Source: Campylorhamphus procurvoides (taxonomy: Eukaryota; Chordata; Aves; Passeriformes; Dendrocolaptidae). Taken from it: a stretch of DNA of 64,000 nucleotides. Position numbers and translations under genes: made by a program. Where the stretch lies: the NCBI GenBank assembly GCA_013396655.1, contig WBMV01007706.1:186001-250000 (forward strand), read 5' to 3'. The notes beneath the pieces were generated by a model, which was not told the DNA's origin, searched no databases, and saw nothing but the letters and a program-made list of their open reading frames with translations. This document shows, piece after piece, positions 27,601 to 41,130 of this stretch (position 1 is the first letter of the stretch; the number at the start of each line of letters is the position of its first letter).

Positions 27601-30600
27601 CAGAGGTAGCACCCAGGGATGAAGGCATCAGACCAACCCTGTCCATGCTGTGGATAGACCAAGCCCAGCTGTGACCTGGTCAGTCCTTACCAAAGCCCCT
27701 GTGGCATTTCTACAGCAGTTCCAGGGGCTGGGCAAGGCTCCTTCCTGCCCCACAGAAAACCAGCCACCCCCAGGCAGCAGCTCAGCAGACATTACACATG
27801 CTGTATTACACCACATTCAGGAGCTTAACAATAGGGAAATGGCACACAGAGCACATCAGGCAAAAAATATCATGATTTTGGAGCACCATGCAAAAGGCAG
27901 CTTGATGTGGTAACAGTATTGCTGTACTGTTAAGGCATGTCTTTTCATGTTTAAATCCAGGTTTCCATGTCACAGTTCAGCCAGGATTAGGACAGCATTA
28001 TCACAGCTGCAGTGGTATTTGTCACAGTTCTCCTCTAGTCAGCTGAGGTTTAGGAAGGAATCATAGACTTGGTGAAATTCCTCCTTACACCTGCCTTGAA
28101 AAAGGAGGACAGAAAAGGGGTAGTTTAGCAGCTCACAATAAAAGGAATAAGGGCTGTGCACCAGTTGTTTTATTCACTCGTCTCTCCTAGGAAAGGGAAG
28201 AGAGAACAGTCCCATCTGAGCAAACCAGAGCCAAGTGAACCCAACAGGGCTGTTTTTGGGGCCATTTGCTGGGTACTGGTGCCTGTGAGCCAAGGGCACC
28301 CCCTCCCTCTGCTGACCACCCTTCTCTGTGCCCTGTGCTTTTTACAGCTTGTGGCTGCAGAAACACAGATGGGCTATTGCACACAAAAACTGAAGTACAT
28401 GATGGGTTTGAAACCAAAATCCTATGAAGATGAGAGTCTGTCTCCCATCCAAGAATAGCTAATTAATGCAAGACTCTGAAGTGCCATGGAAAATGTTAGA
28501 AAAGTTGGGCTGCCACCATTTTGTGATGTGACAGCTTTTATCTACCGTATGTGTGGGGAGGGGAGTTCAACCAACATAGCATATGTTAAAACAAAAATTA
28601 TAAACATATGTTAGGCTGCTAAAATTGGACATTTACCAGTCTGCTTAGCAATTTAGCTAAGCATTGAATTTTAGTTTTGAAAACTATGCAGGCTTACAGC
28701 AGCAAATATCATTGTATTGCCATGACCGTATCTACATTGCATAGGATACAACATAAATTATTTTGCATGCAATACTAAAAACAAGCTTAGATTTTTTTCA
28801 TGCTCATTTTAAAATGCTGATATACTGTGGCACACCAGAATAGACTTTCAATCTTACAACACAAGCTGAATTTATGTAACACAAACAGACCTCTGAAATA
28901 GCCTTAGAGATAACTTAGAAGGGATCCAGTTTAGAACATGACCTTGCAAGGGCAGAACATTATCAGATGCCCCTGATGATGGCTAAACATCCAACAGAAT
29001 GAAACACTGGCAAGATATCACAGCCTTGAAGTAATTTTTTTATATACTTGGAGCTCATCTTGTTAATAATCTGTCAACAAGTTCCAAGAAACATAGAGAG
29101 TAATTTTTTTCTTTATTTATTTTGTTATTTCTCTTAACTGAAGCAAAAACATGTCACAAGTTGACTGGCTGGCTGCTCTGTAATGGTAATACATTAATCA
29201 TGATGTCACCTTCGGCAACATTTCGAGGCTTACAATGTTGAGAAAGAAAACTAAAAAAGCCTTTCTGGGATAAGGCATGACCCTGCTTTCTCCCAGTACT
29301 ACATATAAGATCTTCTTAAAGATGAAATAAAAGGTATTAACAACCTTTGCCATCCCACTGCAACAAGTTCCAGCTCCTCACATGGTCTCCCAAAGGCTGC
29401 TACAGGCTCTGGTTTCCCTGATAAACAGTGGCACTCCAGGACTGGTCAGGTTTATCCGTACATTTCCCACTTACTAAAAGGATAATGCTTCCAGACATAT
29501 GATTTGAGACAAGTAAAATGCATTTCAGTAGTCAAAACACTTGCAAACTCTGTAGCTGAGCTGTCAAGCTGGTATTAGCCTGCTTCAAAGACTGCCATCA
29601 TCAGGTTTCAAGACAACCTGCAGTGAATTTGGCTTAAGCATTTAAGGAGTAGAATATCCACACACTGGAATTTTTGATCAGCAAGCTAATTAGGTACATC
29701 AAATTGCCATTGAGACAGTATACAATTTTTTAAAAGAGAAAAGTATACAGCATAACTGACACTAGAATGTAACAAATTCAGACTTCTGGGTGGATGGAAA
29801 GACACCAAGCTCTCTAACATGCAAAATTCAGAAGTTTAAGGTGAACAGTCCAACCATACTGAGTTAGATTGAAAAAAAAACAGATGAATAAAACCAAAAT
29901 AAATTTAGAGGAAAGAAGCACTAATTGAAAAATAATTATATATGTGCATAATTAGATTAAATTAAGGAAAATCCCCCCTACTCAGAAATAATATCTGGTT
30001 TTCTCTCATTTAGACATTATTTCTTGATTTATTTTTTCACACAGACTAAACCAGAGTTGGTTACTTACTGAAGAAATGTCAACAAGAGCCTTTAATGGTA
30101 ACTTTCAATAGTGTCCAATGACTAAGGAGTGCAATGCTACTAAAAATGAAGCAGCTGAGAACCTGAGCTCCTGCTGCCATAGCTGTGCTCTTCCCTTTCT
30201 CCACAAGGAGACAAACCAGCTCATCCTCAATTCCATGTTTTGAGGGAAAATCCTCATTACACCAACATATTTTGAATACATTACATCACAAATTACAGAC
30301 TGTGAAAAGGCAATTCAGAAATCATTCTTAAATGTTCTCAAATGTGTTTCCTGCTTTTAAATATACCCATTTTTCATGGAATGCAATCTGAAAAAAACCA
30401 CTACCTTTGGCTGCTGAGGGAATATTCTTTTTCCAATACCTTGAATATGTTGCCAAACAGCTTTCTGCGTTAGAAGACATATTGTAAATAACTGTCAGAT
30501 GAAAGGGACAGAGACTTTTAAATACCTATAAAATCCTCACTGCAGTCAAGATTACCAGCATCTCTTCCATCTTCTTTTTGCCTTCAATATCTGCAACTCA

Positions 30601-33600
30601 ATTATCTGCATTTCTCTGCAGAGGTATATGCCAACAAGAATTTTACTCCTATAGAGTTTCATCTGAGTAAAAATTAATTTGTTTAGAAGATACATATTAA
30701 CAGTGTTTATGTGTAGTTGTGTACTTTCTTGGTTCTCACTGATTAACTACACCATTTGGGCATAATTAAACAATAGAGACCTTATCCTGCCTTAACAGGA
30801 GGAGGGAGTAATGACTTTAATAGACCCAGTTATTAAACACCAAGAATGGGACACGTGTAGGCTTGGTAACAGTGCAAAGGACAACCAAGGAAGTTTAAAT
30901 AATTAATTTTAAGCCTTAAAAATTTCCATTATGGTAATGTAAAACACTACACCATACAACAACTACTCCACAGTCTGGTGGGCACTCCTGAAAGAGCAGA
31001 ACTTCCTGAACTGCTTCCCATGTGGAGAAAGTCACTTATAGGTGCTGGTGAATTTGTGGGGTGAAGCAGCACACTGCAATACACTGTAGAAATGTATAAA
31101 GCTACAAGTCATGCTTTAGTTTTACACTTTAAGGCAGGATGGCTCAATCATTCAAACACAGCCAGAAGTGCTGGATCCTGCCCAGCCCTCTGGAGGTGCC
31201 TGTGGCAGACAAAGAGATAATCCCTCAACTCAGAAGGTGTCATTCAGCTATCAAATAATGATTGCCTGCCTCCTTCAGGGAAATGGCAGAAAAACTCAGC
31301 AGCATCTTACACACCAGGTACAACACATGTGCTACCCAGTGGGTTATGTTCAACCTTTGTCTGCAAAAGACTCAACGTGCCCAACAACCCAAGTTTCAGA
31401 TGCCTCATACCATGAAATGAAAATTAAAGTTGAGAAACAAACTCAGCCCACCCAACACTAAGAAAACTGAATGATTTAGACAGGTCACATGAATCACTCA
31501 GGTCACCACANAATTTAGACAGGTCATGTCAGAGGAGGCAGCAAACATGAATCACTCAGGTCACCACAAACGAGGAAAAGTCTTCAGCTGTACCTGCTGT
31601 CTGCCTGTAGTAATGATTGTCCTCCCATTCTTCAGGAGAACTGGGCAAATCCATGACTTAGCACAGACCTCCAGATGCCCTCCTTAGTAACACCCTAGCC
31701 AACGTGCTGTAGTTTAAAAGAACAATTTAAGTATTATTATGAAATAAAAAATATAATTAATATTTTAGACCAGGGAAGTTTTTTCACAGTTGTAATATGT
31801 ATGTAATCAATATTTAAATCAAACAAGCCTTTCCTATGATGTTTCAACCCTAAATAGCAGTGGGAACATTGTAAGCTTCATGTCACATCAATTTTCTTTC
31901 CCATCAAGCTTTAAAGAGATCAGTTTCACAAATTTGCTATGATCCTGAGCCAAAACATCACCAGAGTTCCACACCTCAGCCCTAGCTGTGATGTGAACTT
32001 GATCTCAACTCCAACTCCACCTCAGCTGTGGTATCATTGCTTGGTCTGTCTCTGTGACAGAAAGAATGAAAGTGTGAACAGACAGAGCCTTTATCAGGAC
32101 TATGCATATTTCAACAGCCAATCCAAAAAAAAAAGGGAAGACAGAAATATCTCCATGGATTTTACTTCAGAATCAATAAGTCTCACAGATTTCAGTATGG
32201 CTAAAGAATAGAATACAGAGATGTTTGCAGTGGAGACTCCACTGCAACCCAAAACCTCCCAGTTTAGAAAATGCACAGTCACGTGTGTACAAATAAGTCA
32301 TCTCTAGTTTGAACTGCACCATCTTCATTTATCTGTTAGGGGCTCTGACAAAGCATTTAAGGAAAAGATTAGAAGACTTCTAAGGAAGCAACTACATTTC
32401 CCTGCCTGGGGCATACCACTTCTCTGAGGTTGGTAGGAACAGGGCTGAAATATTAATGACTAAGCCATTTGTCAAGAAAATTATGCAATAAACCTTGGCA
32501 GCCACACAAAGAGGCGAGCAGTAAGATGCCAAGCTAGGGCAGCACAAACTAAGCACTTAAAAGAGAAAAGGGGAAGGAAAAAAAACCTAAAAATCACTTT
32601 CATTTGCTAGTCCATACTTGTAAGTTTTGGAAAAAATCAGTAAATTAATGAATGGGAATATTTAAATATAAAAATTCACCAGAATCAGAATTAGCAATAA
32701 CAGGCACTAAATTCTGAAAGAGACTATGTGCTGCTCTAAGTCTAGAATTCAAGTTTTCAAGTCTTGATTCCTCCAAGACATTTCTTCTAGTGATATTCTT
32801 TGCAAATAAACTTCCTTACCATGTAGTATGTGAGCTAAAAGGTGTTTTGACAGGTGCTACTTAATTACTGAAAATTGATATGAACAAATGGAAAACACCC
32901 AATTCCAATAAACCTAATAAACCAAAACCAATAAAGATACACAAAACCAAAAAAAATACACTCTTCTTGAGGTTTCCTCACAAATCATAATGAAGAAGAA
33001 CAAAGATAAAATTGTAACCACTCTGTCAAATCTATACTTCCTACACAGTCTAAAGATCAAAATCAGTTCTATGAGTTTCCAAGTATCATTTCTCTGTCAG
33101 AGGAACTTGCAAACCAAAAATATTAAAAAAGCTTCAGTCAGAACTCCATGTTATTCATAAATCTTTACAGAATTTTAATTAAGTATGTTTAAGGGCCAAA
33201 CATACTATAATTTTATATAGCACTCTTTATATTAAAAAATTTGAAAGCTTAATTTTTTAAAGGGACATAGCTAATTTTTACTGTAAGCAAATTTGAAAAG
33301 CATCACCATATATTAAAGAACAATCTAAAATTTTCATTTGAAAAAGAAGATGGTCCTACTGGCAGATGAAGGAAAGTAATAACATATGATGGTTTGCCAA
33401 AACATAGCAATAATCCCCTTGCCAAGTGTTAAACATGTCCAACAACGTGATCCAAGGGTTCAATCGCCACTGACACCAACTGGACACACTGACAGGTATC
33501 CAGAACAGTGTTATGCAGCAGCATTTAGACCATCATTAAGCAGCACTCTGCCCTCCCAAAGCATCTCTCTACACAGGGTTTCAAAGTGCTTTCCAGCCAT

Positions 33601-36042
33601 TAGCCAATTAAGCTCTGCAATACCCTCATGGGAAAAGCATTGCATTATTTATACCCATTAGTGCAGCAGCTCCCAAGTCCAAAGCACTGTGCTTCAATAT
33701 CTTGGCTGTTTGGGGTTTTTTTCCTCCAAATTGTTTTGATTGTATTGCCATTTTTCTCCATGTTTAGGATTTTTTTTGTTGTTTGCAATATCATTTTATC
33801 AACAGTTTAACAAATATAATGGCTACTGTGAATAGAATCAACATTCTGAAAGCAGCTTGCCAAAACTATCTATAGGGAACCACGCTGAATAGTTCAGAAA
33901 TACTGAGTTATTACCATTGAAACAACCTTCTCCTTGAACGTGCAGATCTTTAAGGCTCAACCCTACATTCCTTGAGCAAGAATTAGTCATTGCTCTGTCT
34001 GTGTTGTGGCTGAAACTCCAACAACGTTGTAATTGCAATTATGTACTTAGTGTGACATCAGCTGGAGAGGCAGAAGACAGAAGAAGATTTAGGGAAGATC
34101 TATGAATTTCGGGAAGGTTTATAAATGAAGCATAATGGAGGCAAAGAGGGATATGAAAGGAGAAAGGAACAACGTGGGTGAAGCAGCATGGGACACTTTT
34201 GCAGAACTGAGGCTGAAGAGCTCAGCGTTGCTCACACAAAGCCCATGACAGCTTCAGAGCAAAGGAAGCAGAAAGCAAACCTAATCAATGTCAGGAAACA
34301 GCAAAGATGCCTCCTACACCATGTAGTAGCCACTGATGAAAAGCAGACTGGAGATGAAACATGAACATACAGCACCTAAAAAGGAAAATTGTCATGCCTG
34401 GTGCCACCAGCATAGGCAATCAGAAAGAAATGCGAGGTCAGAACTGACAGATACCACATATCAATGCTAAATAATCCTATATTATTATCTTTACTGTGAC
34501 CAGCAGGCACACAGAAAACAAATCCACAGTGTAATTTAAAAGCATTACAATATGCTTTGAAACCAAATCATTATTGAACAGAGATGCAGGTCTCAAATAT
34601 GCAATAAGGCAGGAGACACAGAGACTTGCTGATGCCAGAATCAACTCCAGGGGATGTGGATGATGACCTGAGAAGGTCACAATGAGTTAGCTTTAAGGTA
34701 AAAGGCATGGCCACAACCCCTCTCCCTTGCATGCATAAAAATCAAATAAAATATAATGGATGCAGGTAAGGGCAATGGTAATGGCAATCAGGTCTCACTC
34801 AGCCAAGGAAAACATAAACAGCATCTACACAACATCTGACTCAGCCAGCCACAGATTTATGATGCGTGCTAACATTTTTTCATTACAAACCTTTTATATT
34901 AAATTCTCGGAGTTCCAGGGACCACTGCCCAGAGCTGTTAAATAAAAATGATTGTTTGGACTTGTTTTATTCTCTGTACCTGCTAGTTCAAAGGTTCAAT
35001 TTCCCAAGTATAGGCTATCATGTAACCAGCATAGGGATTGACTTTGATTATATTTTGGGGGTGTTTTTCTCTGGAGTTATTACCTTGTGGAGTCTTTAAC
35101 AAACACTAATTTTATTTTCATGCTACTACTGTATGTATACTCAAAGAATCAAAAGAATTACAGGAAATTTATCCAGCTTGCTATTTGATATAATAAAATC
35201 CAGCCTAGCACAGCACACCATCTCATTTTCTAGGCAACATTAAAATATGAATATTAGACTTGACTTTTGAGGCTGAGTAGACAAAATCATCTTCGTTGTG
35301 TCTGATGGACTTGACTTACCTACAAATCTACTGAATGCCCAAATATGAACTTACAATTTAGCCAAAAACTAAAAACTCGCAATGTAATCAAAACTTCAAA
35401 GATTTCTATGCATAATTGTAAACATCTTCTGTGCCTCTGAAATAAACCTGCATGTTGTAATTTAATATTTGTATGTTACAACTAAACATTTTTGGCTGTT
35501 TCCATGTTCCTGCCCCCACCAAGATGTGTGTTCAGCCGGATGATGTTGCAGGATTCTGCTCTGTTCTAACCTCATCCCAGCTGAGGTTTCTAAGACTGTT
35601 TTGGGATCAGTTCTTGGCTAAAGCCAGACTGAACACCAAACACTGTCTTAAAAAAAATAATTACTCACATGAAGCTAAAACATTATTTGAGTGAATAACA
35701 ATTTACCAGATCCTTTATCATTCAGCCTAAATTGTTTGGCTTTGTTATTTTGCTGTTTGGGACAGGGGAAGGGGTTATTGGTGTATGTTGTTTGGAGTTT
35801 TTTAACAACAATTATTTTCTGCCAACCCACCATAAAACCCTGAATGTCCCATTGCTACCTCTGACATTGACTTAGACATGGTAGAACAACTGAACTTTGT
35901 TGAGGAATATTTCCATAAAATCTATCTGGTAACTAAGCCAAGGATGAAAAGCCTCAGGATAAAGGGTTTTTTAATCTTAAAGTTAAAGCTGCTATCCTGG
36001 ACCTTCATGGCATTTAATTTTTTGCCATTCCAATGCACTCAC
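24639..36042 (-). other. Probable FARS2 5' intron, proximal part
   Basis: This lies upstream of the first FARS2 coding exon. The acceptor at 24640-24639 is preceded on the minus strand by a long pyrimidine run, so an upstream noncoding exon is expected, but none is assigned. The stretch is AT-rich. A G/C-richer block at about 27150-27830 has overlapping open frames on both strands but no recognised family and few CpG dinucleotides. A single N with an imperfect duplication sits at 31473-31570. A G/T-rich run occurs at about 35730-35800. Confidence 0.7.
31473..31570. repeat. Imperfect direct duplication around a single N
   Basis: The left copy (31473-31510) and right copy (31512-31570) share ATTTAGACAGGTCA at the start and CATGAATCACTCAGGTCACC towards the end. 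The right copy has about 20 extra bases in the middle. They are separated by one undetermined base at 31511, the only N I noticed. This could be a genuine tandem duplication or two unmerged versions of one locus. Confidence 0.85.
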
Positions 36043-36260
36043 TGGTGCCTGGGCTGAAAACTCTCCTTTTCCACTTCTTCTCTCTGTCATCTGTTGAGCA
36101 ACAGAGTAGAATAATTCGATTGACTCAAGCAGTTGCTGATTGCATTCAGTGTGTAGTTCACTTCTTGACACCACAGAGAGAAATCTTGATAAATAAGGAT
36201 CAATAGACTGAATAGGAATGTTTAAATTTTCTTCAAAGCTCAAGAGCAATGCCAGAAAAA
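36043..36260 (-). other. Candidate unidentified exon, minus strand
   Basis: I do not recognise this protein. A minus-strand frame is open across the segment, beginning SVFLALLLSFEENL and including NQQLLESIELFYSVAQQ. It ends at ACCA followed by GTGAGT, a strong donor from 36042. Possible acceptors are GTCAG (exon starting 36260) and CTCTTGAG (exon starting 36238); neither has a perfect pyrimidine tract. With either one the exon leaves in phase 0. The composition (many E, Q, S, L; a mixed hydrophobic and charged pattern) looks more like protein than the surrounding chance frames. It could still be chance or a decayed exon. Confidence 0.25.
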
Positions 36261-36892
36261 CTGACCATTTGTTTTAAGGCAAGTTATTTGGAAAAAAGAA
36301 GTTGAGTGAGTTTACTGCATAGCAAAGTTTACCAAAGAGATGTGAAGACCAGAATTTAAGCAGAATGAAACTGAAGTCTGTCTTTTCAATTCACATTTAC
36401 TTCTTACCACACAGCTACCAAGAAAAACAGCTCAAAGGAAAGGAAAGCAATCAAGGCATGGTGTTAACATTTCAACATCAGTTAAAGAAGAATTACATCC
36501 ACTGAAGGGGCCCTCAATCACAGACTATTGCAAACTCATGTATAAAATGCACCATTACAATCAGCACCTCGGTTCATAATTACAGCAGAAGAGCCAATGC
36601 TGGGTACAGGGTGACAGAGAAAAATAAAAAATAATAAAAATTACAACCTCTTGCGTCCAGGCTGATGGGATTTAATTAAGACAGAAGAAGGGGAAAGGTA
36701 GTTTCCTGCATTATCACTGCTGTCATAGACCTGTTGGGGGCATTCAGTCTTCTTTAGCACGACATGAATTTAAAATAAAACAACCATAAAGCACTCAATT
36801 AGGCTTTTTTTCCTTAAAGTCTTAAAGCCAGCTTCTTCTCACAACAAAGTAGCAAACTAGGGAAAGCTCTTTTACACTCTTACACTTCCTAA

Positions 36893-37111
36893 TTACTTCG
36901 CTGCTCTTATGTTTGATACCGTGTGAAATGAAGAGATAAATTTCAGTTGTCTTTCAGCCTGATGCACTTTTTGTTCCACCTTTTCTAAGCTTGCTGTAAA
37001 TTGAGAAATAAATGATAGAAGGGAATCTTCTGGCGTGTCCAAAGCTGACAAGTAAGGCTGAAATTCACCACTTTGCAGAAGGGTGGCACCCAACTCATTG
37101 CCAGCTAAGCC
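36893..37111 (-). other. Candidate unidentified exon with helix-forming peptide, minus strand
   Basis: I do not recognise this protein. After an acceptor ending CTTTGTAG (AG at 37113-37112) a phase-0 frame runs 72 codons to TAA at 36895-36893. The peptide contains EFQPYLSALDTPEDSLL and then ASLEKVEQKVHQAERQLKFI, whose spacing of hydrophobic residues suits an amphipathic helix or short coiled coil. It resembles in general style the small coiled-coil subunits of the WASH and WAVE complexes, but I can make no family assignment. The segment could be a terminal exon ending at the TAA, or an internal exon using GTATCA at 36919, which would also be phase 0. Length alone is not significant in this window. 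Confidence 0.28.
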
Positions 37112-40100
37112 CTACAAAGACACCCATAAAATCATGTACATGTTGATGCCTGAATGCTGCACTAGATGCACCTCACACAGCAGGCATTGCAGCTGGAGGC
37201 CTGAACTCAGAACTGTGGAACACAACCTTCTGACATACCAGAGACACTCAAAAATATTCTGTGTAAATAACATTACATTTCCCTATGAATGCCCTGCATT
37301 CAACTGTTTAAATAATTACTCCATCCTAATGGTATCCACACTTTATTCGGTTCCACAAGCATCAAACTGAGTGTAGTCAGTACAACTGTTGTGCTAAGTT
37401 CTACTTTTTCACTCAAAAGTCACAAGTTAATTATTAGTAACCTGTGGGCAATTAGTGTAAATATCAGCAGACCTGGATTCATCCTAATCAGTGTTTGTTT
37501 CAATTCCACGGTCACAGAAGGCACCACCAGTAAAACATGACACTAAGAAAACCCATTATTTTATATCCAGCTGCCGTGTTTGGCCCTCTCTCTCCACAAA
37601 AAAACTACCTTGAATTCTGTGTGGTTTTCAGTACATCACATAATGCTTCATGACATGCACTTTAGCCCTGACATATTTCTTTCTATAGATACAAATGTCA
37701 AACAAATCAGACAAATATATTCCATGACACAAAGTATTCACCAGTGAAAAAGTGAAATGCGAGTTCTGAGCCAGACTATTTTTTTATATTTGGAAGGATC
37801 CTTTCATATTTGCCTTTTCTTCAGCAACTGTGAGCTGCACTGTTACAGGCAACCAGTAATTAATTACAAGAGTCCAAAACACAGGCCTGACTATCGAAGC
37901 CACTAAAACAGCCACAGAATACCCTGCCCTGACCATCCAGTTATTGGCAAACAAGCACCTCCACCCTTTATTCTCTATGCTATGAGATCATTTCTCAACA
38001 ATCAAGTCCTACTTTGCCCACGTGAGTAACTACTCCTACTTCTTTCTTATGCACCAGCAGATCATTCAAAATTTCAGCTTTTATTCTATCCACTGAGAAA
38101 CAGTGGGGAAAAGATAGCACATGCCTGAAATGATGAGATTCCTAATTTCCCTTTTCTGCTTTCCAGCTTGTATTACCAAAGGAAAGGCAGATAACTCCCT
38201 CTCGTATGCTTTCTTATAAGCAGGTATTTTCTACAGGAAATTACTAGGGAATGAAGGCAAAATTCACTGAATAAATGAATCAGATTTTTGGCATAACATT
38301 TATAAGAAATGTGAAGCAACTCAAAGAGACCCCTGACAGTAAGAGATCACCACAAGTCTCAAGGAAGGAATTATGTAGAAAGACTGAATATACTAGGACT
38401 ATTCAGCCCAGAGAAGAAACAAATTAAAGGCATATCCATCATCATCAGATCTGACACAAAGTAGCACGCTCTGTGGAATATCCTTGTCTCTGCTGTACCC
38501 TGGCTAGGACATGCACCTACCAAAACCAGAGTTACAAAAATTTGTATCAGTTATAAGAGCCTTTCTACAAACACAGTGACATATTGTAAGAGAGAGCTTG
38601 TGCAGACCCCACTGCAGTTTTATTTTTTCATGCAGATTTCTAAACAGCTGTACTAAAAAAAGAGGTGTAAAATTCAGCCAGCTATGGGGGCTAAAGAATA
38701 GACTACTCAGTATCTTAAGGTCTTTCCAGGCTTCTTGTAGTTTGTTATAATTTCTATGCTCATTATCACCAATTTTCTAATGAAACACATAATAGGGGTT
38801 TATTCCTTAGAGGTCTAGCCAAGTCCTTCTTTCAGCAGCAGCATTAGTGGTGCTTATGGCTTTATGCCATATTGCTGAAAGCTTAGCAGGTGATGTATTT
38901 GCTGATAGACACTCATATTTTACCCATCTCAGCATCTATTTAGTAAGTGCTTTAACATTCTAGAGTATGGTGGGTGCTATATAAAACACAGCATTATTTT
39001 CCATATTTTATTCCCCTCGTTGGCATTCCTACTCTCAGATGAACGGGCAAAAGTACAAATATTCACAGCAATTTTAAAAGAGAAAGTTTGAGTGCTGACT
39101 GACAGCCAGTTAGCTGTGTGCTATCAGTAAACAAAACATAACATTCCTTTTCTATTACAACAAAATTTCTCAGCAATTTCTTGTATAGAAAGAGGATGGT
39201 GGACAAACTACAGTGGCTGTTTCAGACACCACTTGACAGTTGTATGTTGGAACAACTGATTTACTTAAAATGCATCATGGTTGTATTTCAATTAGTTCCT
39301 TCATCTTTTTTCGTGGCATAGAATGGGCAGAAAATTGGATTAAGCTCTTCCCTTCATCATTTCATCCTACTTGTGTTTAAGATTTCTAGTTGATCTAGGT
39401 AAAAATTCCCACTGAAATTAGGAATTACACCATACACATCTATGGAAATCATACTGAGCTGACAAGGTACTATTTTTACTCCGTTCTTCAAACTGCAGTT
39501 GCATGTATTGTGATTTTTTAATTATTTTTTAGTATTCCTTCATACAGAAGTCACCATTTCTATCGCTTGGATTCTTGAATAACTTCTACTACTTCCTCTT
39601 TGTTCTCTCTTTCTAGAGAATAAGGGGACTGAAACTGAATACAATATTCAATATTTCAATTGATATTACTGAAACATGCAATAACTTTGGGAAGGTCATC
39701 TCTTCCTCATATCCCAAGGTTGCTCTTTCCTTACATTTCATATTGGCTGCACTCCTGAAAACAGTGAGATTAAACATTAAGCACAACACAAACCTGTGAC
39801 TGCACTGCTTGGAAGACTTGAAAATAAAAATTTTCACCTTTGTCCATTACGATAAATTGGAGTAAGTCTGACATACCTATCAGCTGTTGACAAAGGGCAT
39901 CTTAGAGCCACAGTTACTAAAGAACAGGACAGCAGGGAAACTAAACTTAATTCTGAAAGGAAACAGCCTGGCCCTCTTATAAAGCAGCTTGAAATCAACT
40001 TTTTTTTTTTTCCTTCAATAAACAAACCAAATACAGAAGAAATTTTAAAACCCCAATCATGCAAAATCCCCTGTGACTATTTAATGCATTTGCAGGGCAG

Positions 40101-40671
40101 ATTGCTCCAAGACACACTTGATGATCAAATACATATATATTAGCACACATAATCATTCCTTGAAAGAAGCCAGGTAAGTGGAAACTAAAAATGAGGTCAT
40201 CACCCCATCAAAAGCATTTCCAATATGCCCTCCAACATGTTTTTGTCCCTTCTCCTGGTAGACTTTCCCCTGATCTTTCCCTCAGAAACACAAACATAAG
40301 ATGAAGGGAATCCATCGCAAACACGTTCAGAACAGAAAATGCCTTCCTCTCCTTCCCTCTCTCAGTTCCATGAAGCAGAACAGGTGCTTTTAAAATTGCA
40401 TGTACCAATGACAGAAAAGCAGTCACTTGGCAAGCAGATTGCTTCTTTACTGCTAAAGCAAATTCCTCAGGTCATATTCTTCTTTCTTATACCATTCCAT
40501 CATTCTGAGGTTCTAATGCATCCATCTTCATCAGGCAGGTTCCCAATATGCTCAGGCAAGAAATGCAATAAAACAGGTGCACAAACAAAAAGATCTCTTC
40601 CCTCTCTAAAAAAGTTTTCATTTGAGGTCATTCTTCTCAGTGGCAAGTCTGCTCCTGCCAGAACAAATGCA
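37112..40671. other. Noncoding stretch, probable FARS2 5' intron
   Basis: AT-rich sequence without a recognised gene. At about 38375-38440 a short stretch, ACTAGGACTATTCAGCCCAG then GAAGAAAC, resembles the conserved part of CR1 3' regions. It is too short and diverged to delimit with confidence. Confidence 0.6.
38375..38440 (+). mobile_element. Possible short CR1 LINE remnant
   Basis: The segment contains the CR1-like phrase 'GGACT.TTCAGCC.AGAGAAGAA', which in intact CR1 elements lies a few hundred bases before the 3' end. A CR1 3' terminus does not follow. This is a weak call from remembered consensus similarity. Confidence 0.35.
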
Positions 40672-41130
40672 TCCTGTGTTGCTGCGTTCAGCTCTGGGGC
40701 CCCAACGTAAGAAAGACATGGACCTGTTGAGTCAAGACTGAGCAGGACCATGGAAATGATCCAAGGGCTGGAGCACATCTCCTAAAAAAAGACAGGCTAA
40801 GAGAGTTGGGGCTGTTCAGCCTGACAAGAGAAGGCTCTGCAGAGGCCTGAGAGCAGCATTCCAATACCCAAAAGGGGTCTGTGAGAGAGCTGGAGAGGGA
40901 TTTCCACGGAGGACAAGGGACTAGAAAGGGGTAGGCTTAGATGAGGTATAAAGAAGAAATTTTTTACTGTGAGGGTAGTGAGGCACTGGAACAGGTTCCC
41001 TGGAAGCATTCACAGCCAGACTGAACGGGCTTTGAACAATATGATAAGGTGAAAAGTGTAAAGGGGTTGATTTAGTTAATCTTTAAGGTCCCTTTCAACC
41101 TAATTCTGACCCATTGTACGATTCTGTGCT
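40672..41130 (+). mobile_element. CR1 LINE fragment, 3' end
   Basis: A 5'-truncated CR1 retrotransposon tail in plus orientation. Recognisable parts in order are a 'TTCAGCTCTGGGGCCCCAACG' region, 'AAGAAAGACATGGACCTGTTG', 'GGGGCTGTTCAGCCTGACAAG', 'GAGGCACTGGAACAGGTTCC', and the terminal 'GGTCCCTTTCAACC' followed by GATTCTGTG, close to the 8-bp CR1 end repeat. Reading frames are broken. It is inserted antisense to FARS2. Internal deletions relative to intact CR1 are likely because the spacing is short. Confidence 0.88.

Noticed and set aside
40339..40710. 123-codon plus-strand open frame beside the CR1 tail
   Set aside because: It runs into the start of the CR1 fragment and has no family resemblance or splice support.
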